48,141 nt of DNA. Origin: Sergeia podlipaevii. Lineage: Eukaryota > Euglenozoa > Kinetoplastea > Trypanosomatida > Trypanosomatidae. Every line of letters begins with the position of its first letter. Position 1 is the stretch's first letter. A model generated the notes under the pieces. The model searched no databases. It was not told where the DNA came from and was given only the letters and a program-made list of their open reading frames with translations. Below, in pieces: positions 1 to 9,159 of this stretch. The position numbers and the translations under genes were made by a program. The stretch spans positions 1 through 48,141 of the forward strand of contig JASANZ010002118.1 of NCBI GenBank assembly GCA_030849805.1, in the 5' to 3' direction.

Positions 1-149
1 CGAGCCACGGACATGCCACTCTGGATTAGGCATTTAAGGACCTCGACACTCTGAGAGGCAGGGCCAATGGTGCACACGATACGGTTAGCACGGTAGTTGG
101 CCAGAGGCTCAAATATGGAGAGCTGGAGATTGTGAGCAAGCTGGGACAT
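1..149 (-). CDS. PYK: Pyruvate kinase, N-terminal fragment (cut by window edge)
   Basis: The reverse strand reads ATG at 149 down to 147 and stays open to the window edge, giving 49 residues that begin MSQLAHNLQLSIFEPLANYR. From memory this is nearly the start of Leishmania and Trypanosoma pyruvate kinase, including the conserved CTIGPAS strand and the QSGMSVAR segment of the first barrel strand. Pyruvate kinase converts phosphoenolpyruvate and ADP to pyruvate and ATP in the cytosol. In trypanosomatids it is allosterically activated by fructose 2,6-bisphosphate, but the effector and catalytic regions lie outside this window. Upstream on the same strand, a T-rich tract (about 307-330) and a downstream AG near 282 form a plausible spliced-leader acceptor. 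Only the fragment is visible, so intactness cannot be judged. Confidence 0.93.
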   Translation of the reverse strand, partial: MSQLAHNLQLSIFEPLANYRANRIVCTIGPASQSVEVLKCLIQSGMSVA

Positions 150-411
150 GGCAAGATTCTTTTTGAAGGTTAGTTGTAAAGGATGTATTTTTCCTCCTTG
201 TTGAAGATATTGCTCTTTTTATTACTTGTTGAAAAAGTAAATGTTTTTCTGCCCTTTTTTCTAATGAAGAAGATTCGCTGAAACTATCTGCAATGTGAAA
301 CATTTGAAAAAAAAAAAAAGGAAAAGGAAGTGTTGAAGATTTTTGAAAACAAGCAAAGAAGTACATAGAAAAGCATGGCATGTGTGGAGTGTACATATTA
401 TAACACATATA

Positions 412-461
<50 letters not shown>

Positions 462-998
462 CTTTCCAGGTGCAAAGACCTCAACAGGGCTAAAACGGTG
501 CAATTTTTTTTCTTGCCAACGCAGATCGCGGGGCAACCGCAGCATAACTTACCGATTACTAACACAAGGCACGTGCGCATCCATACATGACGTTTACATT
601 CTTTTTGTTTGTTTGTTTGCATTCCGTACGATACGGTATGTGCATGTGTTCAAGTAAACATTGTACTCATCACCAGTTTTTTTTTACCTTCTGAACTCAC
701 ACCGATTTCGTTATCATGCCGATGGACGGCATACCCCGCTCGCTTTTCCTTTCTTTCTTTTCTCTCTCTCACTTTTACCGTTCCTATCTGATACCACTAT
801 ATACTGCAAGTGCGTGCATAAAGAAGGCAAGGGTACATGAGCACGGACAGAAAGAGAAAGAGAGAAGGACATGATGGAGTGCATACAAAACACTGCAAAT
901 GAAAGAGAGAAAAATTAAAGAAAGAAAAAAACCAAATGTATCAGCAATTTCTCTTCAAAAGTGAAAACAGAAGCAGAAAAACAAAGAAAAAAAAACTA
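150..998. other. Intergenic spacer with (AT)22 tract
   Basis: No gene seen. It should hold the 5' leader and acceptor of pyruvate kinase (right to left) and the 3' end of the branched-chain dehydrogenase transcript. It contains A- and T-runs, an (AT)22 repeat at 415-459 and a purine-rich stretch at about 830-1000. Reading frames here are short, overlapping and driven by the AT repeat. Confidence 0.6.
415..459. repeat. (AT)n microsatellite, about 22 units
   Basis: An uninterrupted alternating A/T run of about 45 bases. On the transcribed (minus) strand it gives the same alternating U/A sequence, which could fold on itself. It is one of seven such tracts in the window, all between reading frames. 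Confidence 0.95.
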
Positions 999-2099
999 TT
1001 AATAGCCAACGACCTCCTTAATGGCGTCATATAACTTGTATTCGTTTGGTAGATACAGGCGCTCATGAAGAGGGAAGGGGGTGTCAAGGCCGCAGACGCG
1101 CGTAGGCGGCGCCTCAAGCGAAAGGAAGCAGTCCTCCATGATACTCGACACTAACTCCGCACCGTATCCACTGGTCTTCGGCGCCTCGTGCGTCACAATA
1201 GCTCGTCCAGTCTTCTGCACAGACGCAGCAACCAGTTCACGATCCCACGGCCGGAGGCTGCGTAAGTCAATGAGTTCGACAGAGATGCCATCCTTGCGTG
1301 CCATCTCCACCGCTTTGGCTGCCACGTACACCTGAGAGCCATAAGTGACCATTGTCACATCGCTGCCTTTGACAAGCACACGACCTTTGCCTAACGGGAG
1401 AGTGTAGTAGTCCGGATTGACATCCTCAATGGCGCTGCGATACAGGATCTTTGGCTCCAAGAAGATGCAAGGATCGTTCTGCTCCACGCACTGCAGCAAT
1501 AAGCCCTTGGCCTCCGAAGGTGTGCTGGGCATCGCAATCTTGAGACCGGGGCAATGGTTAAAGAATCCCTCCACACTCTGAGAGTGATAGATACCTCCGT
1601 GGCCCACCGCAGAGCACGGGGTGCGGACCACAAGGCCGCAGTTAAAACTACCCCCCGTGCGGAATCGATACTTGGCCGCCTCGTTCACAATTTGATCAAA
1701 CGCGGGAAAAATGTAATCCGCAAATTGAACTTCCGCAATCGGATGCCAGCCGACTGCTGCCATGCCGACCGCAAAGCCCACGAGCCCCTGCTCCGTCAAG
1801 GGGGAGTTGAACACCTTCTGTGAGCCATGTTTCTTGCGGAGGTCGAGCGAGCAACGAAATACACCACCGAACGCGACGTCCTCGCCAAGGAGCACAGTCT
1901 TCTCCTTGAGTAGCGCGTGATCCAGTGCGGAGTTCACGGCTTGAAAATAGTTCATCTTCACACCCCCAGTGGTGGCAACGCGCTCGCCTTCGATGGGAGG
2001 AAGAAATTTAAACTCACCAGGCTGCACACTGGCAAGGCGCTTCTGCTGTACGAGGCATGTAGCGACGCACCCAAGGCGCGACACTGCAGCCTTACGCAT
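999..2099 (-). CDS. BCKDHB: 2-oxoisovalerate dehydrogenase E1 beta subunit, mitochondrial
   Basis: 366 residues from the ATG at 2099. The product is the beta chain of the branched-chain 2-oxoacid dehydrogenase E1, which pairs with the alpha chain to decarboxylate 2-oxo acids from Leu, Ile and Val using thiamine diphosphate in the mitochondrial matrix. Visible family features are LGEDVAFGGVFRC (residues 71-83, E73 being the usual cofactor-activating glutamate), EVQFADYIFPAFDQIVNEAA (123-142), GHGGIYHSQS and the C-terminal transketolase-like half with HEAPKTSGYGAEL. The run EPKILYR is typical of the branched-chain rather than the pyruvate enzyme. The N-terminus (MRKAAVSRLG) is basic and looks like a mitochondrial presequence. 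The frame is open for 36 more codons upstream, but those encode a phenylalanine-rich translation of a polypyrimidine tract, so I chose the internal ATG. No AG lies between that tract and this ATG, so the acceptor is probably farther upstream near 2210. Confidence 0.92.
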   Translation of the reverse strand: MRKAAVSRLGCVATCLVQQKRLASVQPGEFKFLPPIEGERVATTGGVKMNYFQAVNSALDHALLKEKTVLLGEDVAFGGVFRCSLDLRKKHGSQKVFNSPLTEQGLVGFAVGMAAVGWHPIAEVQFADYIFPAFDQIVNEAAKYRFRTGGSFNCGLVVRTPCSAVGHGGIYHSQSVEGFFNHCPGLKIAMPSTPSEAKGLLLQCVEQNDPCIFLEPKILYRSAIEDVNPDYYTLPLGKGRVLVKGSDVTMVTYGSQVYVAAKAVEMARKDGISVELIDLRSLRPWDRELVAASVQKTGRAIVTHEAPKTSGYGAELVSSIMEDCFLSLEAPPTRVCGLDTPFPLHERLYLPNEYKLYDAIKEVVGY

Positions 2100-2751
2100 A
2101 TTGACCAGAAAGAGAAAGAAAAAAAGAAAAGAAAAAAGGTATGTATAAAGACGCAAGAGGCAGCAAAGAAGGCGATAAGTGTGTATATATTTTTTTATTA
2201 TTGCCAAGCTAGCTGAAGATTACCGGTGTGGGCGTAAAGGTTGAAACTACGTATTACTCTGTCGCCGCCGTCGTCGTCGTACTAGTTGCCGCTACTAGGT
2301 GTTCTTTTTCTGTATAAAGAACTGATGTTGTGATATATGTGCAGTAATAAAAGGCAAAATAAAAGACCTCCTAAAAATATTTTTAAAAAAAAACTTATCA
2401 GACAAAGAAAAACCAGCAATAAAAGTGCAATTTTAGAAGAAAAGAAATGCTACTTTTTGATTATGTTTCAGCGTGGCACGGAGATATCCACACACGCTAT
2501 GGCTTTGATAAAACGCGATAAATGAAAACTAAACTTGAGAAAAAAAAAAACAGGATAAAAAAATGATATTATAGACATAAAGAGACAAAGCCCTCTCGCA
2601 ATGTCGGTTCTTCAACTAGGAAGTTGTTTAACTTTCATATTTTCAATATATTGCCGTTACTGTCGTCCTTTGCTTTTTTCTTCAGTCGATGCATATATGT
2701 ATATGAGTGCGTCTACCTAATCTCTTCTGCTAAAAGCATCTATTCGCACCT
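2100..2751. other. Intergenic spacer
   Basis: No gene seen. The part next to 2100 is a purine run on the plus strand, that is, a polypyrimidine tract for the leftward transcript. A short GCC/GTC-rich patch lies at about 2262-2295. The rest is AT-rich with A-runs, probably holding the 3' end of the serine-rich gene's mRNA. Confidence 0.5.
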
Positions 2752-3807
2752 TCATTGATAAAAGGAATAGTTGGCATTGCGTATATATGTATGAGTATCA
2801 GACACAACAGCTACCATGTATGGAACCCCCCTCACATCACCGCCCCAGACAGACAGCATCGTAGCAGGCTCCTTCAATCTAGCGCCAGGAGCATTACTGC
2901 CATGCGTGGCGTCACTGTCATCGCGGGTGGAGCTCGCACTGCGTGAAGAGACCCAGTCATGGGTGTGTCTCGCGTGGGTTGCGCTGCGCAGTACTGGCGA
3001 TGTGTCCAACTCTAAAGACTTCGCCACAGACCGTGGAGGGGAATTCTCTGCATTTCGATTGCTGGTCTCATAAACGCCAATGATACACGGTGACGGCGGG
3101 CTATCACTTTTACCGCTGTTCACACACGTCGCTTCTGGCTCTCTCATGCTGGGACGAAGGTCAAGTGAGGAGGAAACAATACTACTGGTGTCTGTGGATA
3201 AATTATTGCCTCTACTGAGCGCTGCAGAGGCGGCGATGGGGTCGCAGCTGCGTACATTCATGTCAGCAATATCGCCATACGCGAGCTCCTCCAATGAAAA
3301 GCCTGAGTGACGCCTCTGCTGTTGCCGCTGATGTCGGCCTCGAGGTGACGCGGATGAGGAGGAGGAATCCACTACATCTCCGCGAAGGCAAGAGGCGCCT
3401 GTACGTGCAGCTGCCTCGACGGCAATTTTACGAGCGTACGCCTCAGCGTCAAAGCTGCCGGCGCGTTCGCCCTTCCGTGTACATGTGGGGTGGTTTGGCC
3501 TTGAAGAAAACGATGAAGAGGAAGGCACTGCTGGTTTTGTTGCTCTCTGAGTCTTTGGGGGGTTCTCCCATGAGATGCGCCTTCGCCTTTCGACTACCGT
3601 ACCGCCAGCCGTACGATCGCTTCCTTCAGTTGCACCGTCCACCAAATGTGAAGTTGCGGGGTCTGACGACGGCAATCTAAACTTACGCTGCGAATGTGCA
3701 GCTGCAGCGCTGGTGGTGGCAGTAGCCGCTAAGGTGGAGGTAACCGAGTGGGCCACTGGGCGGCGACGATCTGCGGAGGCTCGCTGTCCAGATAATGAAG
3801 AATTCAT
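2752..3807 (-). CDS. Hypothetical Ser/Ala/Arg-rich protein, 351 aa
   Basis: I do not recognise this protein. It opens with ATG at 3807 and encodes 351 residues. It is dominated by Ser, Ala, Thr and Arg, with low-complexity runs (serine runs near residues 95-100 and 148-153, a Gln/Arg patch near 160-167) and no obvious globular domain or membrane segment except a mildly hydrophobic stretch near the C-terminus (GVPYMVAVVSDT). The composition suggests an intrinsically disordered, probably phosphorylated protein. A clean acceptor sits just upstream: a T-rich stretch followed by CAG at about 3829-3830, giving a leader of roughly 20 nt, which supports a real gene. It lies between the branched-chain dehydrogenase gene and a cytoskeletal-type coiled-coil gene on the same strand. 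The function is unknown. Confidence 0.7.
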   Translation of the reverse strand: MNSSLSGQRASADRRRPVAHSVTSTLAATATTSAAAAHSQRKFRLPSSDPATSHLVDGATEGSDRTAGGTVVERRRRISWENPPKTQRATKPAVPSSSSFSSRPNHPTCTRKGERAGSFDAEAYARKIAVEAAARTGASCLRGDVVDSSSSSASPRGRHQRQQQRRHSGFSLEELAYGDIADMNVRSCDPIAASAALSRGNNLSTDTSSIVSSSLDLRPSMREPEATCVNSGKSDSPPSPCIIGVYETSNRNAENSPPRSVAKSLELDTSPVLRSATHARHTHDWVSSRSASSTRDDSDATHGSNAPGARLKEPATMLSVWGGDVRGVPYMVAVVSDTHTYIRNANYSFYQ

Positions 3808-4378
3808 TTCACGCTTTTTATGTTACTGCTGAAAAAAATAACTAGATGAAGCAATATAGATGTACCTCTAGTGCTGTAGTGATGGCAGCTGCACCTGCGC
3901 CTTGTGAAGAATGAGACCGAAAAAAATAATTTTTTAAAAAAAAGCAGCGGTGAGGGAGCGAGTGAAAGGACAAAAATAAATTGAAAGTGTTGTTGAAGCA
4001 GGAGTAAATGTAAACAACCAAAATATGAAAAGTACAAAAGAAAAACACAGCAACAATACATAAATCAAAAGTTCCCCCTCCTTTGTAAATCTAAAGAGTT
4101 GCTGATGTTTGGTGCAGCATCGGTACAACCGCTAAAAAAGGGAAAACAGATTTACTTATAAAGACGCGTTGGTGCTACGCAATGTCCTGCGCGTATGTAG
4201 TTTACATGAGAAGTAACACAACAAAATTGTAAAATGGAAATATACAACTTTTGCAATCATACTAACGCTAGCAACGAAACAGCATTTAGAGTAAAGATGG
4301 CAAATCGAGAAGAAAAATGGAAAGGTTTTTTTTCTTTTCATTCTCCTTTTCTTTTCGCAAAGAATAAAGCAAAGCAAC
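3808..4378. other. Intergenic spacer
   Basis: No gene seen. The right end has a T-run and pyrimidine-rich stretch (4326-4362), and A-runs are scattered elsewhere. It should hold the 3' UTR of the 702-residue gene and the acceptor of the serine-rich gene. Reading frames on the minus strand here are translations of U-rich sequence. Confidence 0.5.
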
Positions 4379-6487
4379 TCACTTCGTGCGCAGCCCCTCC
4401 ACAAAACGCCGCTGCTTCGCTGCTGCGCGATTCATGGTGCCCAGCTCCAGCTGCCGCCACCTCTGCTTCTCCAGCGCAGTCTCGTCTTCCGCCCGCAGTA
4501 GGGTTTCATTGCGGTTCTGGCGAGCAGCCACCCTAGCGGCCGCCATGGCTGTCTTCCGCTCCGCGCGCTTAGCCTCCAGTCTCGAGTGCAGCTCCAACAT
4601 GCGATTTGTCTCCGCCCCCAACCGCTGCGCCTCACGCACCGCTTCACTAGCATTTTTTGTCTCCTTGTCAGTATGTCTCTGTGCCCGCCGTCGCTCTCGA
4701 GCAGCCAAGCACTCCGACTCTAAGGCTGCCACTGCCTCAGTATTTTCAGCGCGGCTGGCCACAATACGGGCATGACGCGCTTCCCGCTCCGTGCGGTCCT
4801 GCTCTCTAACACGAATGAGCTCGGCGCGCAGCTCCACAACAGACATGACCCCAAGTCCATCGTCCGTGGCTGCAGAACTTATATGAGCACTCGCGGCGTT
4901 CACGTCGGTGTTACCACGTGCGACACGGTTGCGCTCCCGCAGCTCTGCCTGACGCTCCCGCACCCGCACGCGTAGCATACGAATCTCTTGAATAATGAAG
5001 GCTTGCTCCACGCGTCGCTCCTCCTCCCTCTGTTGAGCTTCTGCCTTGAGTTTGTCCTTCTCGCGTCTTACCTCATCCGCGGTGGCTTCCTTGTCCCCTC
5101 GGCACCGTTCCTCCGCCTCTGTCCTCCCCTTTTGTAATTCGGAACGTAAGTCTTGCACGAAACCACGTTTGCGCTGCTGTAGTGCCCTCTTCTCCTTCTC
5201 TGCTCTTGCTTCTTCGACCTGTTCCACCGCACGTATGGCCTGCTGCCGCTTCAGCTTCTTCCTCTGCTGCTGCTCGCGCGATGCCTGAACCTTCGCCGGG
5301 GCCTCTATGGCTTCTAACTGCCGCTCCAGAACCAATTTTGCCTCTGTCTCTTTCTGCGCAGCGAGCTGAGCTTGACGCCACGCCTCGTACTCCGTGCTAT
5401 CCCGCATGTTTAACTCCTTGTCTGCAAGGGCACGCAGTTCGTTCTGATTGCGCAGTGCATGGGTGTGCGCCTCCCGTCTAAGAGCCGCCTCTGTGGGCCG
5501 CACATGCACCTCCTTGGCGAGTATGCGGCGAACTGCGCGAAGGTCCGGCTTTGTGCGCTGCTCCACTGCACCGACAGACCCACTTGATGCAGCGGAAGAG
5601 TTCTCTATAGACTGGCGCCGCCGCTGCCCCTCTTGGCGAGCATGAAAGTCAAAGCCTACTGGGTGGGTGAGAGGCTTAGTGGATTTGATCAAAGCAGGTA
5701 CCTCGGTGACACGTGCTGGCGGAGGGCGCTTCTCTGGTATCGCTGCGGCCATCTCGCGCACTTCGGCCGGGGGCAAACGGGTAGTGTCTGGAGAGGACCG
5801 AGGATGGCGCAGTGCTTGAGCACGGCCTGCCTTCCCCTTCTTTTCACTCCCCTCTTGTGCATTCCTTGCTACGATGGCATTCGCAACAGAGTCACTGCCC
5901 TCAGGCAGCAATGACTGGGACGCATTTGCGTCGTCGAGCATTCGTGACACAGGGGTGGTGGCTTTTGCAAAGAACCAGTGCACCACACCAACAGCGGCGT
6001 CGTCGCGTATATTGTCCAGTGCAGCCAGCACTGTGTCCTCGATGAACTGCGTTCCATAATGGTGAGCCCACAGTGGCCGTGAGTGTGTTTCGAGAAGGTC
6101 ACGGTCAAGTAGATACCTGACATACTCAGCGATGCGAGGAGTAAAAGTGGAACGGCTAAAAAGTTCACGCACCTTTGTGGCTCCTCCCACCTCCTCATAT
6201 CTAAATATCATAACGTACGCCATCAAATACATAGACAATTTATTGGCCCGGTTGCGCCTAAAAGCATTACAAAACCCTTGCAGAGCCCCCTCGCACAGGG
6301 CCTCGAAGCGGACAACGCCAGCAGCACATTCACGTACAAAGGCTGCCTCGACGTCTGAGAGTGCAAATACACACGCAGATAGTACGTCCTGCGCGACATC
6401 ATCGATTGTACACGTAAGAACGTCTCTGTCACTAAAGTACGTCTCCAGCACCTCGACTGTCATCTCCCACAGTTCATGCTCCTTCAT
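4379..6487 (-). CDS. Coiled-coil protein with CFAP99-like N-terminus
   Basis: 702 residues from the ATG at 6487; a TTG nine bases upstream is not a likely start, and ATG at codon 9 is an alternative. Residues 1 to about 180 form a helical, non-coiled region with a pattern (SDVEAAFVRECAAGVVRFEAL, then MYLMAYVMIFRYEEVGG, then a PLWAHHYGTQFIEDTVL segment) that reminds me of cilia- and flagella-associated protein 99. Residues about 190-330 are a disordered linker, and about 330-702 are continuous charged coiled coil rich in Glu, Arg, Ala and Gln. CFAP99 proteins are axonemal, so a flagellar role is plausible but is inference from remembered similarity. The reverse-strand leader is a long polypyrimidine stretch (6488-6540). 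No AG lies between it and the ATG, so the acceptor is either upstream of the tract or just inside the frame. Confidence 0.6.
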   Translation of the reverse strand: MKEHELWEMTVEVLETYFSDRDVLTCTIDDVAQDVLSACVFALSDVEAAFVRECAAGVVRFEALCEGALQGFCNAFRRNRANKLSMYLMAYVMIFRYEEVGGATKVRELFSRSTFTPRIAEYVRYLLDRDLLETHSRPLWAHHYGTQFIEDTVLAALDNIRDDAAVGVVHWFFAKATTPVSRMLDDANASQSLLPEGSDSVANAIVARNAQEGSEKKGKAGRAQALRHPRSSPDTTRLPPAEVREMAAAIPEKRPPPARVTEVPALIKSTKPLTHPVGFDFHARQEGQRRRQSIENSSAASSGSVGAVEQRTKPDLRAVRRILAKEVHVRPTEAALRREAHTHALRNQNELRALADKELNMRDSTEYEAWRQAQLAAQKETEAKLVLERQLEAIEAPAKVQASREQQQRKKLKRQQAIRAVEQVEEARAEKEKRALQQRKRGFVQDLRSELQKGRTEAEERCRGDKEATADEVRREKDKLKAEAQQREEERRVEQAFIIQEIRMLRVRVRERQAELRERNRVARGNTDVNAASAHISSAATDDGLGVMSVVELRAELIRVREQDRTEREARHARIVASRAENTEAVAALESECLAARERRRAQRHTDKETKNASEAVREAQRLGAETNRMLELHSRLEAKRAERKTAMAAARVAARQNRNETLLRAEDETALEKQRWRQLELGTMNRAAAKQRRFVEGLRTK

Positions 6488-7796
6488 AGGAAACAAAAAG
6501 AAAAGAAAAGAAAGAAGAACGTATCTCTCTATTTATACTTTTTCAAAAAAGAAAAAGGCGTATGTACAAAAATCCTGTTATATAATAATAAACTAGATAT
6601 ATACAAGGTATTAATTTTCACCCTCTATGTGTAACAGGGGGAGATGTCGAAGAGAAAGAGTGAGAGAGGGACGTTCTAGAATACACGTGGCTCTTCTTGT
6701 CTTAATATATATAGTGAAGGTGCCCCGCAAGATCCTCGCGCACGTGTGTATGTATGTGTTTCTGTGAGACCCTTGAAAACAAAATGTTTTTTTTTTTAAG
6801 TGAGAGGGAAGAATAGCGTGAAACCTCGTTGATGATTAAATACCAAAGTAGACACTTGGAAAAAAAAAATACAGACACGTCACCATAAATGGTCAAGCGT
6901 CTGTAATCATTGAGGAGAGGGAAAGATGCACATCATGTAACGGCGGCACTATCAGAGAAGTGCACGTTAGTCCTTTGCTACTTGAAAAAGGCTGACAACA
7001 GCACACCGCTAATTGTTGCCTTAGTTGAGCAATACTTCTCCAATTTGGGTATATTTTCTTTTGTTTTTGTAGATTATATATATTTGTGTTTGTGTACGTA
7101 AACGTACGCTACTAAATATCCTCCGTTATATATGGCTTTACATTTTCCCTTTTGATGTTCTGTGTTGTCACCATGTTACTCATTGTAAATAGATAAATGA
7201 AAAAGATCGATGGCAGCAGTAATGCTTTCTTTTTCCTGATAAAATGAAGAGGCAGCTTTTAGCGTGAGATACAACTCAATATATTTTTTTTAGCAACAAG
7301 AAAAAAGAAGAAAGTTGGCGACCTAGCGCTGCCCTTCTGCTTCCCAACGTGACGCACGCCACCTCTCCTTCTGTAGATCGACACGCTACTGCTGGTGCTT
7401 CAGGAATTGCCGCGACAAGGAAAAAAAAAAACAGAGGAACTAACAACAGTAACAACAAAAAAAAAGGGAAAAAAAATACCAATATGTGAAATGCACCATC
7501 AACTCGACCTCCATGCACTCGTAACACGAACACCCTCTGGTCTTCCACTCATTGAAAGCTGTAGTGGATATTAATGAAACGATGCCCGCTCACACTTCTC
7601 ACATCCCCCTTCCATATTCCAACAAGCCGCGATGCAGGTAGACCCACACGCTTGATAAAGGAAAAAAAAAGGAAAGCCGACAAGATACAAAAAAAAAAAA
7701 AGATTGCTTGTGTTCTTCTGCATCTCGCAGTTGTGAGAACGCCAAAGGCCTCAACACAGACAAAAAAAAAGACACATATATCAGTCTTTCTCTGCC
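6488..7796. other. Long intergenic spacer, no gene seen
   Basis: About 1.3 kb without a convincing frame. A 90-codon minus-strand frame at 7276-7548 starts at GTG and is mostly a phenylalanine/leucine translation of T-rich sequence, so I do not call it. The stretch 7280-7500 holds several A-runs and could contain processing signals. The left end holds the polypyrimidine leader of the coiled-coil gene. Confidence 0.5.
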
Positions 7797-8714
7797 TTAC
7801 TTCTTCTTGGCGGTGTGATCAATGTGAAGATCCTTGACGTTAAGGTAGAGAGAATCGCTATCAAGGAAGTAGCGACCGGTGCCCTGCTGACGAAGCACGC
7901 CAGCAATAGCGCGGGCAGCCTCGAGGCCACGGAGCTCAATGAAAGCAGGGTTCTGCTTCACAGCGTTACCAACACGGCGGGCGGCCTCTGCCTCGCCCTG
8001 AGCAAGCAGAATAACGGCCTGCTTCTCCTGCTCCGCCTGCTGCACGCGGAACTTAGCACGCTCAGCCATCTGCTGAGCCACTTGCTTCGCCTCCACGGCG
8101 TTTGTATATTCCTTGCCAAAACTCATCTGTGTGATAGATACATCGGTGATCTGGATGTTGAAGCGCTCCGCACGCTCTGCAAGCATCACAGCAATGCGAT
8201 GGCTCACCTCCGGACGCTTCACCAGAAGATCGGAAGCGTTAAACTGAGCGATGACGGCGCGGATAATCTCGTTGATGAGAGACGGCAGAACTGTCTCAGC
8301 GTAGTTCAGGCCAAGCTCGCGGTAGATGTGGTGAAGGTTGTCCACATTGGGCTGGAACAGCACACGAACCGCCATGTTGACGGTCTGCAAGTCGCGACTA
8401 CCACTCGCTGTTGGGATCTCAATAGGGCGGTTGCGGATATCATAAATAACAGGCGTCTCAATGAAAGGGATGGCGAAGTTAGCACCCTCACCATACGTAC
8501 GGTTGTGCAAGCCAGTGATACAGTTGAACTTGACAGCGCGAAATCCGCCCTGAACAAAGAAAATAGATTTGTAGAGTCCCCACGCACCAAAAGCTCCGAC
8601 GCCAACCAACGCGGAAAGACCGACAATGTTGCCGAGACCTCCGTAATGGTTGAGTTTCTTACGAGCCTCGGCAGCAACGCGAGAAAAGTCAGGGGTGGCT
8701 GGCTTCGGTGGCAT
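7797..8714 (-). CDS. PHB2: Prohibitin (PHB2-type)
   Basis: 305 residues from the ATG at 8714. Prohibitins form ring complexes in the mitochondrial inner membrane that act as chaperones and scaffolds for respiratory-chain assembly and cristae. A hydrophobic segment at about 30-48 (IVGLSALVGVGAFGAWGLY) is the usual N-terminal anchor. The PHB/SPFH domain follows from about residue 55 (GGFRAVKFNCITGL, IPFIETPVIYDIRNRP), with the characteristic LPSLINEIIRAVIAQFNASDL segment and a C-terminal coiled coil (about 190-250, QMAERAKFRVQQAEQEKQAV). The N-terminal extension before the anchor and the overall pattern fit PHB2 better than PHB1, but I rate that split less sure than the family. The frame continues 29 codons upstream, but the acceptor CAG ends one base before this ATG, so the ATG is well fixed. 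Confidence 0.93.
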   Translation of the reverse strand: MPPKPATPDFSRVAAEARKKLNHYGGLGNIVGLSALVGVGAFGAWGLYKSIFFVQGGFRAVKFNCITGLHNRTYGEGANFAIPFIETPVIYDIRNRPIEIPTASGSRDLQTVNMAVRVLFQPNVDNLHHIYRELGLNYAETVLPSLINEIIRAVIAQFNASDLLVKRPEVSHRIAVMLAERAERFNIQITDVSITQMSFGKEYTNAVEAKQVAQQMAERAKFRVQQAEQEKQAVILLAQGEAEAARRVGNAVKQNPAFIELRGLEAARAIAGVLRQQGTGRYFLDSDSLYLNVKDLHIDHTAKKK

Positions 8715-9159
8715 TCTGTAAAAATGAAAAGGTAAACAAGAAAAAAAAAAAGACGTGCTCACCTGCGATACTGTAGAATCTTCTCTTTTCGCACAAAACA
8801 AGGAAAGAAAAGAAAAGAAAAAACTAACAAGACACGTTAAACTAATATACTTTTGCCAACAAAAAGGAAGTGAAAAGGGAGAGTATTGAAATGTAGGGAT
8901 ATATAAAGAGAGAGATGTTCAAGAAATGCAAATGGAGCACCAAAAAAAAAAAGACAGTTTGCAAACAAGCCGGGATAAAGCGGATGATAAGCCGAAGGTT
9001 TCTTTCAGTCAAGTGTATAAACCGCCCTCTGAGATGGGCAACACGCGCAATAAAAAAAAGATGAAGTGCAACGGCAAAAGAAAGACTAAAAATCACACAA
9101 AAAAAGATTGAACGATGGGCACTCTCTCGTGCCTCCTCATCAGCTCATATTCTCGCTTT
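8715..9159. other. Intergenic spacer
   Basis: No gene seen. It contains the prohibitin acceptor at its left end, A-rich stretches at 8741-8751, 8941-8953 and about 9049-9105, and presumably the 3' UTR of the Trk-type transporter. A minus-strand frame that overlaps the transporter's 3' end is a shadow in another phase. Confidence 0.5.
8716..8752 (-). promoter_or_regulatory. Spliced-leader acceptor of the prohibitin gene
   Basis: Read on the minus strand, a T11 run and pyrimidine-rich bases lead to TTTTTACAG, then a single A and the ATG. This is a textbook polypyrimidine tract plus AG. It implies a one-nucleotide 5' UTR apart from the spliced leader itself, and it excludes the longer upstream frame. 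Confidence 0.75.

Noticed and set aside
415..459. AT tract as a possible CRISPR array or origin
   Set aside because: A simple dinucleotide run without spacers or unit structure, in a eukaryotic genome. Similar runs recur across spacers.
7276..7548. 90-codon minus-strand frame between the CFAP99-like and prohibitin genes
   Set aside because: It starts at GTG, and most of it is a Phe/Leu run from T-rich spacer. No independent support as a gene.
7815..8735. 306-codon plus-strand open frame opposite prohibitin
   Set aside because: It lies antisense to a clear prohibitin gene with a fixed acceptor. Its composition (many Leu, His, Ser) is what codon bias on the sense strand produces in the complementary frame. 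It has no acceptor and no family resemblance.
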